Below, in pieces: positions 1-12,119 of a stretch of 64,000 nt of DNA. This stretch comes from Oenanthe sinensis (Eukaryota; Streptophyta; Magnoliopsida; Apiales; Apiaceae), in contig CM053804.1 in assembly GCA_028671895.1 (NCBI GenBank), forward strand, positions 2,485,001-2,549,000, given 5' to 3'. Under the pieces are notes generated by a model. The model was not told the origin of the DNA. It saw only the letters and a program-made list of their open reading frames with translations, and made no database searches. A program made the translations under genes and the position numbers. Positions within the stretch are counted from its first letter, which is position 1. Every line of letters starts with the position of its first letter.

Positions 1-731
1 TCCGCTTTATAGTAACTTGTAACAACCAGTTTGGCTTTGTCCCTCATAACAATGCCAATTATCATCCAGTCTTTGAAAACCCTTACAGTACCAATTACAA
101 ATTTGTCTTGTGGTCTGGGTTCCAGATTCAATAGATTATGCCTTCAAACTGATTGAGAACATCTTGCATTGCAATCACCCAAACTGGATCAATTAGTGCT
201 TCTTCAATCTTCTTTAGGATACCAATTGTTTAACAATTGTTCTTTCCCGAAGAATAACCATTTACTTTGCATAGCACTTCTAGTCTTTACTCTAGTATCC
301 GGATCACTAAGAACTAGTCTCCAGGAATGACTTTGACTCCAAACCCTTTGTCTCAACAGATATGTTCTTAATGTATTCCTTTGATATTCATTTTGTTGAG
401 TACGACAAGTAAATCCTTCTTTTATTTTCTCTTCCTGAGTTGCTGCTAGGATGTGTTGAAGATTCTTCACCTTGTTGAGTGGATTCCTGGTAAAGTCCAC
501 GAGTTGTGTAGATTTACTACCATTTCCACTTCTAGGTTCTGAATCATCATCATTAACATTGATTCCTTCTGCAATCTCAGTTTCATCATCAATATCTGAA
601 TATGACTCTGACAAGATGTTAAACATCAAAAATTTAGAATAGACTTTCATTTGAATGCTTGGGAGCTTCTTGAATAGTGTAACACAACCCTGATCTTGTC
701 TTGCTACTTTTAGCCTCATATGTTCCTTCAA
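1..731 (-). pseudogene. Degenerate copia pol fragment (integrase-RT linker and start of reverse transcriptase)
   Basis: Read on the minus strand, the part nearest base 731 is open for 175 codons. It ends in a stretch like the copia linker that precedes RT (a GDP..RVKTRS-type motif, here DPDTRVKTRS). The 200 bases nearest the window start, in a mixture of frames, still read like the copia RT entry region: DP.W..AMQ..LNQFE, then PRP.DK.VIGT, then a decayed VAKGY-like segment. It lies downstream, on the minus strand, of the PBS and LTR at 2019-3486, so I read it as the pol of that element, cut off by the window edge. Gag, protease and most of integrase are missing between LTR and linker. The lineage looks SIRE/Maximus-like from the LNQFE wording. 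It is certainly non-functional. Confidence 0.7.
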
Positions 732-1044
732 TAGTGACCTCTAACGATTCTTAAATCCATTTTGTATAATTGTACAAAAACTAGAAAGATCAGTAGAATC
801 AGAGAAAAATTCAACAGAGTTCCCTACTAATAAATCTATCATTTCTTTACATTTGAGCAGCTTGTGGAACTATAATATAAACAATTGTAACATCCACAAT
901 AAAATCCAAATTTTCCGGCATAAACCAACTAATACGAAATGACCATTTTCCTCGAAACCGGGTCATATGCTCTGCGAATTAATTCTGAGCCAAAATAAAG
1001 AATTTTCCAACTACAAACCCTTTTGGGAAAATGGACCATGATTT

Positions 1045-1935
1045 TTTAATAACTTTAGATTATAAATTATATCAATATAAATTTAAATAATAAATTTACT
1101 TAAATTAAATTTATAAAATAAATTTATTTTAATTAGGTTTAAAAAATAAACTTTTTCAAGTTTAAATAATAAAATAATTTAAATTAAATTTATAAAATAA
1201 ATTTATTTAAAATAAATTTATAAAATAAATATATTTAAATAAAATTTATAAAATAAATTTATCTAAATTTGAATTCTTAAAATAAATTTATTTAAACAAA
1301 TTTAAATAATAAAAGTAAATCTATTTAAATTTAGAGAGTAAATTTATTTAATTTAAATTTACAAAATAACCTTATTTAAATTAAGTTTATAAAATAAAAT
1401 TTATAAAGTTTAAATAATAAACTCATTTAAATTAAATTTATAAAATAAATTTATTTTAAATAAAATTTATAAAATAAATTAATCTAAATTTAAATTTATA
1501 AAATTAAATTATATAAATAAATTTTAATTATAAAAATAAATCTATTTAAATTTAAATAATAAATTTATTTAATTTAAATTTATAAAATAAAATTATTTAA
1601 ATTAATTTTATAAAATAAACTTTTTCAAGTTTAAATAATAAACTCATTTAAATTAAATTCATAAAATAAATTTATTTTAAATAAAATTTATAAAATAAAT
1701 TTATTCAAATTTAAATTTATAAAATAAAACTATTTAAATAAATTTAAATTATAAAATTAAATCTATTTAAATTTATAGAATAAATTTATTTAATTTAAAA
1801 TTTTAAAATAAAATTATTTAAATTAAGTTTATAAACTCATTTAAATTAAATTCATAAAATAAATTTATTTTAAAATAAATTTATAAAATAAATTTATCTA
1901 AATTTAAATTTATAAACTAAATTTATTTAATAAGG
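1045..1935. repeat. AT-rich block of diverged tandem repeats inside the left copia element
   Basis: Almost pure A/T sequence made of variants of 'aaatttataaaataaattt'. A longer landmark, 'aagtttaaataataaa', recurs near 1157, 1407 and 1626, with a decayed form near 1826. This suggests a higher-order unit of roughly 210-250 bp. The block sits where the gag/protease region of the minus-strand copia element should be. Confidence 0.7.
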
Positions 1936-2018
1936 TCTCTAGACATTCAGAGTTCAAACAACTTCGGTATCCTGAGCTTCACTGGACTGTAGATCTTGAT
2001 TTGTATATCAATCAGCTT

Positions 2019-2030
2019 GCTCTGATGCCA
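2019..2030 (-). other. Primer binding site of the left copia element
   Basis: On the minus strand this reads TGGCATCAGAGC, the copia-type PBS complementary to the 3' end of initiator methionine tRNA with one change from TGGTATCAGAGC. It lies two bases inside the LTR end, which fixes the element's orientation. Confidence 0.8.
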
Positions 2031-2032
2031 AT

Positions 2033-3486
2033 TTTTGGGTCCCGGAAGTATCGTAGAAGGGAGTTGAATGCGACACTTACAATAATTTAAAATTCTTTTC
2101 AGAATTTGTGGAATTAAATTATTGTTTTTACTGAGGGTTCGAGTCCTTGTAGTGTTTGGGAGGCTAACTTACTAATTTTCTCTTTTCACGATAAAACATT
2201 TAAGATCTAGAAAATTAGCAAGTAACTAAACAAGATTCAAGTCAAATATATATATATATTAAACTTGAAAGGGGTGTTACAATATTTGGTAGAATATTTC
2301 TTAATTCCTTAGAACAAATTTGACATGAATTGATTTACTTAAGGAATTAAGAATTCAAAACAACACAGAAAGTCTGTGAATATAATTTTGTAGACAAATT
2401 ACTGAATTTGAAAGTTTTCTACTCTTTTCAATCATCTGAAAAATGAAGCAAAATCCTCATATTTATAGAGGTTGAAGCTAGCAAGACATTTGAATAAAAC
2501 TTATTTAAAAAATCAGAAAGACTTTCTAATAAGCCTGTAAGACTTTTCAAATTTACTGGACAAGACTTTTTCTGCTCGGTAAGACTTTTAAAATGGTCGG
2601 TAAGACTTTTAAAAAGCAAACTGTTCGGTAAGACTTTTTAAAAGGTCTTATTAGATTTTTCGGTAAGTCTTTTTGTAAAGTCTTAATGAAATTCGGTAAG
2701 ATTTTTGAAAAGTCTTATTGAATAATTCAGTAAGACTTTTGATTAAAGTCTTATAGGTAGAATTCGGTAAGACTTTTGAAAGTCTTGTCGATCAGATTCA
2801 GTAAGACTTTTTAATTTATGCAGCAAAACTTTCTTTAAATGTTAAATAAAATACTCTTTTTTACTTAATTAATTTCACTAATTTTTAATTAAATAATTTA
2901 TAAATTAAATTAATTCAAGGTGAATTAATTTAAGTAGATAAATTAAATAATTAATTAACTTTTGATAGTAGAATTAATTTAGTTTATTCACTGCACAACC
3001 GCTGTAGATTTAACTTGAGTCTTCATGTCTTCTGTCTGAAAATCACTTGAGCTTGGTGATAAATATTTATTAAATTAGTTGACATACAAATATACTGTCT
3101 GGTTCATTTGTGTCATACTAAATAAATACTCTTCACCTTTCAACTTTAAAAATTGTGATCTTCTGTCTTGTTCTCACTTCTAGCTTTGTCTTCAATATTT
3201 CTTTTCTAGGAATCTTCTTGTAGTAGGCACTTGGAATCTTCTGTATCTTCTGAACTCTTCTGAAATACTACTTCTTTATTTTTCGCTGACGCTTGAATAT
3301 TTTAATGAACTTCTTCCGGTGTAGAGTAGCAACTTTATTAGAATTCTTCTGACAATCTGATTCTTTGTGTCTAGTTTACTTTCTTCTTTTGGATTCCTGC
3401 TATCATATTTATTATTTACTGCTTTTTTTTATCCGAGTTGAGTTGTCATCTAATTATTACAAATAGGCCTAGTCATATGCCTTTCA
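2033..3486 (-). mobile_element. 5' LTR of minus-strand copia element
   Basis: On the minus strand it begins TGAAAGGCATATGAC at 3486 and ends next to the PBS in a decayed ...GGGACCCAAAA (expected ...GGGACCCAACA). The same LTR occurs intact as the solo LTR at 25712-27099 on the plus strand, and both ends align with that copy. The interior carries a minisatellite. Its 5' boundary at 3486 cuts a different LTR, so it is the younger insertion there. Confidence 0.85.
2545..2830 (-). repeat. LTR-internal minisatellite, TCGGTAAGACTTTT type
   Basis: About ten copies of 'ggtaagactttt' or 'agtaagactttt' are separated by variable AT-rich spacers inside the left LTR. The related solo LTR at 25712 carries the same array with T in place of A at one position (read as 'aagtcataccga' on its plus strand). 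Confidence 0.8.
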
Positions 3487-4368
3487 TATAGGTAATCAAT
3501 TGATGTATAACTTAGACTGTCAAATTGTAATTATTTGAAGACAAGAAAATTATGCAAGTGAAGGGTGATCAATTGTTATGGAAGCATCAATGGATAGAAG
3601 ATCAATTGATAAGAAGACAAGTCAAAGATTGAAGTACATCAACTGATATGAAGATCCATCGATTGATAACATCTATCAATCGATAAGTCAACAATTATCA
3701 ATCGATGGATATCAAGATCAATTGAAGAAGAATATCAGTTGATGGATAAAAAGAAGAACCAATTGATATGCTTAACAAAAAATTATCAATTGATAGGGAA
3801 TGCACAAAAAGACAATCTGTCAGAATTCCAAAGACTGCATACCTATGGAACACAGTCTAGACTGACTGTGAGGACTCAGATTGAAGCTGTCTTTCCAAGT
3901 CTGAAGACTTTTCCCAAAATTGAAAAAGGCAAGAGGAAAGATAGATCAGAAGCAATCCTAGATTAGATTAATTATTTTATACTCTTTCTAGAAATTGTAA
4001 ACACACTTGTGGTATATAAACAAGTATGGTAGCATTGTTAAAAAATAACCTAGTTAGACCATATCTCAGAATCAACTGTTCAGCCTTAGAGTACTTTGTA
4101 AGAACAGTTGATTCATTTTCTAATTTTGTAAAAGTAGTTGGGTTTTATAAACCTAGATAATTTATGCAATATATACACTGATGGAAAAACTAATCTATCA
4201 ATAATTTTTAAATATCTTGTTCAATTTATGTTTCAGTTTCTATTGTTCCTTAAATCTCATTTAAACACTTATAACATCAAGAACAAATACTAAAAAGCAA
4301 AAAGTTTTAAGTATTTGTATTTAACCCCCCATCTAAAAATACTATTAACATTACTCTGGGAAATAACA
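3487..4368 (+). mobile_element. 5'-truncated copia-type LTR (same family as the LTR at 63336)
   Basis: From about 3493 the sequence matches 63584-64000 closely, including repeated ATCAATTGAT palindromes and the shared landmark 'atcgataagtca'. The right part has the C-run (ttaacccccc) common just before the 3' end of SIRE-type LTRs, and a possible ...AACA terminus at 4368. No PBS follows, so it may be a 3' or solo LTR. Its first part is missing because of the insertion ending at 3486. A 75-codon open stretch inside is not a gene. Confidence 0.7.
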
Positions 4369-4371
4369 AAA

Positions 4372-4632
4372 AGTTATATGGAGACCCACTTTTAATAGGA
4401 GACTCGGAGACCGAATCACAACCGTTAGATTAAAATAATATAGAAGGCTTAGATTTACCTTCCCTCTCATCTCTCTTTCTTTAATACACACATAAATGTA
4501 GTATACAATTAAATATAAATAATCATAAATACTAATTTATATATTCATAAATATGTAAAGGTATTCTACGTATTATTTTACATTATTGATTTGTATAACA
4601 TTTTATATTTATTTTCACTCAATGTATTTATT

Positions 4633-4706
<74 letters not shown>

Positions 4707-5234
4707 TTATTCTGTAAATATAAACATTGTTCTGCAAGTAGATATTTTATACTACATTCCGCGTATATTCATAACTATATAAATGTATTTTACTTATTAT
4801 TTTGAATTTTATAAATTTGTATAATACTTTATATTTTTTTACTCAATATAATTATTTAATACTGTATATATTTGTACTGCACAATGTTCTGCAAATATAA
4901 ATATTGTTCTGCAAATATAAATGTTATATTATGCAAATTGTACATTATTCAACATGTTCAAATACTATGAACTGCATATATATACAATATATTCTGCAAA
5001 CAAAACACTATATTTTGAAAATGAAAATATAATTGTTTTGTAAATGTGATGTAATTTTTGAAATGTATATTTGATGTTTGTATTTTTCTTTTTCATACAT
5101 ATTTTTTATAAATAACATTAAATGATTTAAGTATTAGTTTGTGTCATTTAATTCACTCCTTTAATTTTTAATATATTCTAATAATTATTAGAGTGGTCTT
5201 AGGATCTCCAATTTAAGGTGGTCTCCATATAACT
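4372..5234. mobile_element. TIR-flanked non-autonomous element (MITE or MULE-like) 1
   Basis: The left end AGTTATATGGAGACC is repeated perfectly (15 bp) in inverted orientation at 5220-5234. Looser similarity continues inward (GGAGAC.C near both ends). The interior is AT-rich with no coding potential. No clean target duplication is visible, partly because the right flank is a TA run. Confidence 0.65.
4635..4703. repeat. (TA)n microsatellite
   Basis: An uninterrupted TA dinucleotide run inside TIR element 1. Confidence 0.95.
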
Positions 5235-5235
5235 C

Positions 5236-5238
<3 letters not shown>

Positions 5239-5292
<54 letters not shown>
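5239..5292. repeat. (TA)n microsatellite
   Basis: An uninterrupted TA run separating the two TIR elements; both may have targeted TA-rich DNA. Confidence 0.95.
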
Positions 5293-5295
<3 letters not shown>

Positions 5296-5298
5296 GGA

Positions 5299-6314
5299 GC
5301 TACTCTAATGAGAACTTCCTTATAATAAGAACTAAGAACTCAAAACAGAATCACTAAATTTTTACAGAAATCATCAAACTTTAATACATATATAAATATA
5401 GATTTTTAATTCTTTATATTATTTAAATAAAAAACATAGTGTCCCTGCCACTACTACCACTACTACACCATTATCACCGAGCAACCAACCATTACGGCAA
5501 CCGCAAAGTTATCATTAATGCATCACCAATAAGTTTACTACTTACAAAATTACCAAATTTATTATCACCACCACCAACTACATTTTCAGGAAATTTAATA
5601 AAATATCAAAATTCAAGCGCTAATCACCAAAATCCAAGCGCTAATCACTAAAATCCAAGCACGAATCACCAAAATTCAAACGTGAATCACTAAATTTCTT
5701 GAAAAAAAATCACCAATTTTTCCATATCTAAGTAAATGGCGTTACATGTAATGAGATTATGGTAGATCTAAAACGATAGTAGTCATCAAACATAAGCGTC
5801 ATTGTTAATGGAGTAGTAATTGTCAAGAAAGTATCATTGCTATGGTAGGTAGAGTATTGGTCGAATATGAATCGTTCTCGTTATGTGAAGGTGATGAGAT
5901 TCAGTTTGTATCATCGGAGATGAAGAACATTCACTATAATTGATGAATGAAAATGACTATATGTTGTATATACGTGTATGCGTGTATGTGTATATATATA
6001 TATGTATGTGTATCGTAGCAAAATTGTCAGATGTGTATGTACGTATATGCGTGTGTGTGTATATGCGTGTGTGTGTATATGATTGGAGTTATTGACAGAT
6101 GATGAACGACGGTGAGACAGTGGTATAAAAAAATTGTCGATGGTGTGAGGTGGGTGGAGGAAATGGATGAAAGAGAGATAAAAGGAAGAGAGAAAAAAAA
6201 ATAGATCTGGGTTTGGGTGGGGCAGAGTGAGAGGATATAATTAATTGAGTGGTAAAAAATTAATGGCTGAGATTGAGTCTAAGTTCTAATTTTAAAGGAG
6301 GTTCACATTTGAGC
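5299..6314. mobile_element. TIR-flanked non-autonomous element 2
   Basis: The left end reads GCTACTCTAATGAGAACTTC, and the inverted right end reads GCTCAAATGTGAACCTCC. Both continue into a ..TTA.AATTAGAACT-like stretch and then .AGA.CTCAA. The terminal inverted repeat is thus about 45 bp but imperfect. It lies between TA runs. The interior holds a short tandem repeat and GT/TA microsatellites near 5975-6085, and no credible gene. Confidence 0.6.
5607..5693. repeat. Short tandem repeat of about 21 bp, four copies
   Basis: Four diverged copies of 'ccaaaatccaagcgctaatca' lie head to tail. They keep a nearby spurious ORF open but look non-coding. Confidence 0.85.
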
Positions 6315-7103
6315 ATATATATATATGTATATATATATATATACATATATATACTTTTACAATTAATTTAATAATTTACTTACTTAAGAGTAGAGTTAGT
6401 ATTATATATTACTTAATAAATATTACGTTTAGTCGATTATAATTTTTTCGATTTTCATTACATTTTTATTACCTATAATTTAAATTGTTTATATAATTAT
6501 TGTATATCGGAAGTTATAAATATTATAGAACTCCATTTTATAATAATTTTTAATCCCTGTATCATTTAAACTTTTATTTATATTATTATTTAAAATAAAT
6601 ATTTTTAAAATTTATAAACCGTACAAACTGGTATGATTTACATCGTTTTTGAGTTTGCGGTGCGGCTTAAAATTTGAATAAATTGCATACGTAAGTTGGT
6701 TTCAGTTTTAGGAAAAAACCGCACCGCCCACACCCGAATACCCATAATTTGATTTCCAATTATAACATAATTTCATATATTTTTCATTAAATAGTAAAAG
6801 AGTGATACACTTATAATTTTACAACATATAAAGTTAAAATTATAATTTCATGGTAATTTTTTTGATATTTTTAATATTTATGTTATCATTTAATATTTAA
6901 TAATAAATAATAAATTCTAATTGTTTGGCTTAACAGAAACCTTAAAAAAATCGATCTAGAAAATGTTTGGCATAATTTGATCCGGTCTACTGACCTTAAA
7001 CGTGTGTATTATTTATTGTTCATCAAATTTTTGTCTAGCCCGGAATTCAAAATGTTCAAATTTAAATTTGAATTGAAAAAAGTCGGATAAATCCTAAATT
7101 TTA
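6315..7103. other. AT-rich intergenic stretch
   Basis: A TA-rich run to about 6352, then AT-rich DNA. I see no gene, RNA or clear element ends here. It is the left flank of the LINE insertion. Confidence 0.6.
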
Positions 7104-7117
7104 TAGAATTATGAATT
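7104..7117. repeat. Target-site duplication of the LINE, left copy
   Basis: TAGAATTATGAATT, identical to 12120-12133. It is followed directly by a T run, which is the poly(A) tail of the minus-strand element. Confidence 0.9.
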
Positions 7118-7525
7118 TTTTTTTGCTAAGTTAAGTATATTAAAAGAGAATTACAAGACACGCCTTGCTAGTTACAAGTTCAGAATGCTTCTAACATGGC
7201 ATGATAAGACCCTAGCTTTCTTGGAAAACGAAGTGGAAGAAGCGACATGACAAATGATGTCTCTAACATAAACAACGCTAGGAAGTAAATATCATCTATC
7301 AAATAAGCATCCGTTTCGTTGCTTCCAAATATGGTAGGTGAAGACTTGGGTAATGAGCATAAGCAAAGCCCGAGTAACCTGGTTAGAGCAGCTACCATGG
7401 AGAATGATCAGGAATTGAGTCCAAGTTTGGCAAGGAACCAATGAGGAAGGAGCACATGCAGTGATCAGTTTGTGGAGGATACTGAGGTAGTAGAGGTAGT
7501 GAAGGAAAAGGTGATCAAGAGATTC

Positions 7526-8251
7526 CTACCCAGCAATACAAAGCAGGAAAGGAGAGGAATTAATTAAACCAAAGTTACGAAGACGATCTCTAGTAGCCAA
7601 CCTATTGTGGCAAGAAAGCCATTGTATGAAGGCATATAGAGGAATGTAAAGCTTGTGCCAAACTACTTCCATCCAAGGGACTGGTAACTCGAAGTGTCTA
7701 ATACTCTCCCATATAATCCTCGTTTTCAGCTTATGCACAGGGGTTAAATCCCAGATAATCTCATCCTCCTTACCGTTGTCTATGGGAAGAGCTTTGTCGA
7801 ACGTGAGCAACCACTCTATCATCTCCATATGCATATCATAAGTAATATCTGGGAGATTCCAAGCATTATTGTTGATGACGCATTTAACCATGGTTGTGAT
7901 TCGCGTATGGGGGCAGATGACAGCATTGTTAAACCACGGATCTAACCAAAGTAGAGTGTTTTCCCCATTCCCAATCACATAGTGCACATGCTGTAAAGTT
8001 GTAGGCCTCAATTGCATGATTTTCCTCCAAATCCAAGAACAATCAGGTGGCATAAAGGCTTTCCAAATTGAGTGAGCAATCAACCTGGTAGCCCGAACCC
8101 ACTTAGCCCAAAGGGAATAAGAGTTTCTGTCCAGAATTTTATAGAAAAGGGATAATAGTTGAGCTCGATTCCACTCTCGCATATCCTTGAATCCCAGACC
8201 TCCTTCTAATTTTGGTAAGCATACCTTATCCCAAGCAATTTTATGACTCAT
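7526..8251 (-). pseudogene. LINE C-terminal region with zf-RVT-like domain
   Basis: A 241-codon open stretch, shifted again relative to the RT part. It starts MSHKIAWDKVCLPKLEGGLGF, the conserved block after the RT thumb. It continues with W.DPW and ends with VVWHKLYIPLYAFIQWLSCHNRLATRDRL...C, the signature of the zf-RVT domain at the end of plant LINE polyproteins. The final cysteines are followed by a stop. Beyond it lie about 400 bases of 3' UTR down to the poly(A) tail. Confidence 0.85.
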
Positions 8252-8340
8252 CTATCCTCCAAGTTACCTTTCCAAAGAAATCGGGAAGTGATGCTTTTGA
8301 TGGCTTTGAAGACCGTGTTAGGTAGGATGAAATGGTATGT

Positions 8341-9743
8341 CTAGTAGGATTGGATTGAGTGAAGAACAATGTCAATCAACCTAGCTCTTCTTGCATAAGA
8401 AAGAAATTTAGAGGTCCACCTGGTAATTCTGTCAGTAATCCTCGCAATAAGGGGAACACAATCATTGGAAGAAAAACGGGATGATATTAACGAAACTCCG
8501 AGGAATTTTACGGGCAGTTGGCCTCGAGGGATTTGTACATTATGATCAAACCAATCCACAACCACTTGTTTAGTATTCCTGAAGAACGAGTAACTTTTAC
8601 GGGTATTAGGTTTTAGCCCACTCCACCCAGAAAACTTTTGCAAGGCACTGGTTATACTAGAGAACGAGGAGATGGTGGCTTTGTAAAAGATAAGGACATC
8701 ATCTGCAAAGAACAAGTGATTGAGTTTAGGTAAGTTGTAGTGGCTATGATATTTGAAACCATGTCCAAGGTTATCAAGAAGCATAGAGAAGGCATTCATA
8801 ACTATAGAGATGAGATATGGCGATAGAGGATTACCCCGACGCAGGCCTTTCTGTCCCCGAAAGAATCCTTCAATGGCTCCATTAAGCTTGATCGAGAACA
8901 TAGAGGAACAAATACACTCTTGGATTCAGCTGGTGAATTACGGAGGGAAGTTCATTTTCTGAAACAGAAGATGATAAAGTCTCAGCTAACAGAGTTAAAG
9001 CCCTTATGCAGATCCACTTTGAGAGCACAACAAGGCAACCCATTCTTTCTATTATAACCTCTAAATAATTTCTGGGCCAACAGAATATTGTCTAATATGT
9101 TCTTCCCTGGAATGAAAGCTGACTACAAAGGGTTGATAAGTTTATGGATCACCTTCTTAAGTCGAGCTGTGAGAATCTTGGATTTACATTTGTAGAAGGT
9201 TGTTCAAAGTGAGATTGGTCTAAAATCTTGCATGCGAGCGGGAGTAGCAATCTTAGGAATTAAAGCTAAATTTGCAGTGTTCATTGATAGATGCAGGGTG
9301 GCCGAGTTGAAGAAATGCTGGATGGCCTTGCAGAAATCATGTCCCACAATATTCCAAATGCTTAGAAAAAATTCTACTGGGAAGCCATCAGGCCCAGGAG
9401 CTTTGTTCTTTTTCATTTTCTATAAGGTGCCCATGATTAAGTTATCAGACACGGGAGCAATAAGGTCTTCAAATTCTTCTTCATCCAGAGTCGGGAAATC
9501 TAAGGTGTCAAAAGCATTATCAGTTATATCAGATGGTTGAGATGATCCATGAGTTTGCTTGAAGTAATCAATAGCCACAGTTGTAACTGAGGCATGTCCG
9601 GAGACGAGGTTATCTTTGTCATCATTTATAGAAAGTATTTTGGCATGGTTCCAATTATCTCGAACCTGGTTGAAAAAGAAAGTTATGTTGTCATCCCCTT
9701 CCTTAAGCCACCTAACTCGGATTTTTGAGCCCATAACATCTCT
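8341..9743 (-). pseudogene. LINE reverse transcriptase domain, frameshifted
   Basis: Blocks in order are RWLKEGD.NI.FF, then KNKAPGPDGFP, then FRPISL, a degraded AFIPGKNI..N.LLA, KVDLHKGF (catalytic Asp block), GLRRGNPLSPYL, FADDVLIF (the catalytic YADD-type box, here FADD) and KFLGV. In-frame stops separate the first three blocks, and a frameshift falls between about 8990 and 8901. The catalytic residues are readable but no continuous protein can be made. Confidence 0.85.
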
Positions 9744-10610
9744 TCAATAAGCAAGGCGGATTCCAAAGCTTTGCAAGCCTCTAGGCTCTTGTTCTCTTAA
9801 CTGAGTTAGATCAGGGAAGCTAATCGTATTGTCATGTATCATGGAGAGGTTGGCTCTGCACTTAGCAACCATATCTTGAACCCGTCCATGGTCTCTATTG
9901 AGGATTTTGAGGGCTCGCTTGCAAGTTTCTAATTTCTTCTTCAAAACTATCATTGGATCCCCAGTGATCGAGAAGCTCCACGCTTTGATAATACAATCAT
10001 GAAATCTTGTGAGTCTGGACATATGATTAAAGAACTGAAATGGTTTGTTAATTTTCTCCTCCTGATGAGGGCATTCAATAAGAAGAGGATTATGATCAGA
10101 GACACCTCTGCTCTTAATGACCACCTGACCCAAGGGAAAATGGAGCAACCAGGCCGTGTTAACCAAGCATCTATCTAGCCTTTTAAAAATTGGATCATCA
10201 ATTCGTTTATTCCACCAAGTGAAAGTATCCCCAATGGTCTTAAGATAAACCAACCCAGCATCTAAGACACATTGAAAGAACTCTTGCATATCCATATTCC
10301 ATCTTTCACGTCCCCCTTTAATTTCAGAGAGTGAGGTAATGTAGTTGAAGTCGCCACCAATGCAGCACGGAATATCTTTTGGAAAAGAGAGTAAATCATT
10401 CCAAAGGGATTGGCGATCAGGCCCCTCATTATAGGCATAAACAAAATAGGCCATAAATGACAATTTAGTGACCTTGTGTTGAAAACAGGATATATATTGT
10501 GCTGAAGAACTAAGATTCATAATCCAGGTGTTGGGGTTCCACCCCACCCAAATCCATCCATTATAGTGATCTTGGTAGTTAAAGATCCAATTCCAGTTAT
10601 TCCTAATCTT
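9744..10610 (-). pseudogene. LINE endonuclease domain
   Basis: It continues the same frame after a TAG at 10611. Recognisable endonuclease motifs are GGDFN (catalytic Asp/Asn), FTWWN, KRLDRCLVN and the catalytic SDHNPL. The domain nicks target DNA at T-rich sites, which suits the TAGAATT/T-run insertion site seen here. The C-terminal part runs into the linker before RT and ends at another in-frame stop. The motifs are intact although the polyprotein is not. Confidence 0.85.
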
Positions 10611-12098
10611 CTAGGAAACATTCAAAGAATTATGCTGCTTAACTTTAGTTTCCAAAACAGCTACCAGGTCAATCTTATTATTGGAAATGAAGTTCTTCAA
10701 CTCCTCCCTGTGTGAGGATTTATTCAATCCTCGAATATTTAGGATTGCAAAAAACATGGAGCAACTATTTTTTAACAGTTGACCTGAGAGTGGGGCGAGG
10801 TTTCCCCCTCCTTCTCTCTTGCGCCTGGTTTTACTTACTTCACTCTTCTCCTCATTCGCAGTAACAACTGCAGAGGTACTGCTAGATTGTTCCAACAACT
10901 CACCTTCCTCCAAAGCTTGGAAGGGGTTATTCACTGGTATAGCCTTCTCTACCTGGTTCTTTCCAGGGGAATTGATAATAATTTCAGCAGAACTCTTTTC
11001 GTTGACTACAAAAGGATCGTCTGGTAATAGATTTTTATTGGTTGGAGAGAGAACAATCCTCTCTTGAATAGAGTTAGTTACTAATTCCTCGGAAAAAAAA
11101 GCATCCGTAGCAGCGGGATTAGCAGTAGTAGAGACATGGTTACATTGCTCTTTCTGAGTGATATTAGCCACACAACGGTCTATTGAATAACCATAGACCC
11201 CACAGTGAGAATAAGAAGGTGGGAGGGCTGGGTATTCAACCTCAACAATCATATTAACCAGTACACCTGTAGTATCACTTAAAACAAGAACTTTAATAGA
11301 TTTTGGTTTATGAGAGTTTACCTCAAGATCCATATAGATGTGAGCGTATTTCATTGGTTCCAAGAGGGAAGTTTGGTTATCCAAGCGAATGGGGTTACCC
11401 ACAGCACTTGCAATAAAATCGAGTCCTTTGCTTATCCTGTAAGATTGTGGCATATTGAGAAAGTGAATCTAAGTTGGCAAAGATCTCACCGCATTCTTCA
11501 TAAAAGCAGAGCCTTCCATCCATGGTTGCAAGATGAAAGAGCGCCCTCCTAGTATGACAGAACCCAATTGAAGGATAGAATCTTTAGCATCCACATAATC
11601 GAATCGAAAGGTGTAGAACCCTTTTGAGTTGTAGAAGACCTTCTTTAAGCCTAAGCTTCTCCACATTTGAAAAGCTTTCTCCTTGACAATCTTAAATGAG
11701 AGGCTAGCACCAAGAAAGTAGCCAATGAGGCTATTTTCCCAATCTTTCCTAGCTTCTTGAAGAAACTCCAGGGGTGGGTTAATGGATGCACAACCATCAG
11801 ATTCGAAAAGAACTCCGGGTTGGAAGTGAAGTTTGGGGTAAGGAATTGAAGGTCCAACTACCACCGATTTCCAAGATTTAGCTGGATCTGAGAGAACAGA
11901 TTTAGACAAGATGCGCCCACTAAGGGAAGGTTCCAAAACCACTTAAACTGAAGCTTTATCCAGATGGGGTTCAACAATACCAAGAGCCAAAGATGGAGAA
12001 GAAAGGGCTTTCGGAGCTAAGGTGAAAGGGGGGAGAGGGGAAGGGGGTGAAGAAGAAGAAGGAGGAGGAAGGCGGTTGGAAGAAGGAGGAATCGCCAT
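10611..12098 (-). pseudogene. LINE N-terminal region: DUF4283-like and zinc-knuckle part, start of endonuclease
   Basis: The ATG at 12098 opens a proline/serine-rich leader (MAIPPSSNRLPPP). An in-frame TAA at 11943-11945 interrupts it after about 51 codons. The next 157 codons carry the FF.F.Y...KD.IL pattern of the DUF4283 (RNA-binding-like) domain. A second in-frame stop at 11469 follows. After that comes PPSYSHCGVYGYSIDRC, a CCHC knuckle that has lost its first cysteine and its histidine. The last 50 residues are the start of the endonuclease (ILNIRGLN, LLETKVK-like VLETKVK). All parts share one reading frame, so the lesions are point stops. It would have served as RNA-binding chaperone for the LINE particle; it is now dead. 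Confidence 0.8.
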
Positions 12099-12119
12099 TA
12101 GACCTAGACCATTTTTCTT

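Larger units (their letters stand above)
7118..12119 (-). mobile_element. Near-complete L1-type LINE, inactive
   Basis: About 5.0 kb bounded by a perfect 14-bp target duplication, with a short poly(A) tail at its 3' end. On the minus strand the order is: proline/serine-rich leader, DUF4283-like domain, decayed zinc knuckle, apurinic-type endonuclease, reverse transcriptase, zf-RVT-like C-terminus. This is the usual order of plant L1 elements. The first ATG lies only 22 bases inside the 5' boundary, so the insertion is probably not 5'-truncated. One frame is retained from the start codon into the RT domain but is broken by several stops. At least two frameshifts follow. Confidence 0.9.

Noticed and set aside
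2428..2619. 63-codon ORF with repeated KSLT wording
   Set aside because: A translation of the LTR minisatellite, not a gene.
4635..5292. TA runs as a possible origin or matrix attachment region
   Set aside because: Plain microsatellites at transposon edges; no further evidence for such roles.
5439..5651. 70-codon proline/serine/histidine ORF on the plus strand
   Set aside because: Open only because of CCA/CAC-rich and tandem-repeat sequence inside a TIR element; no conserved pattern.
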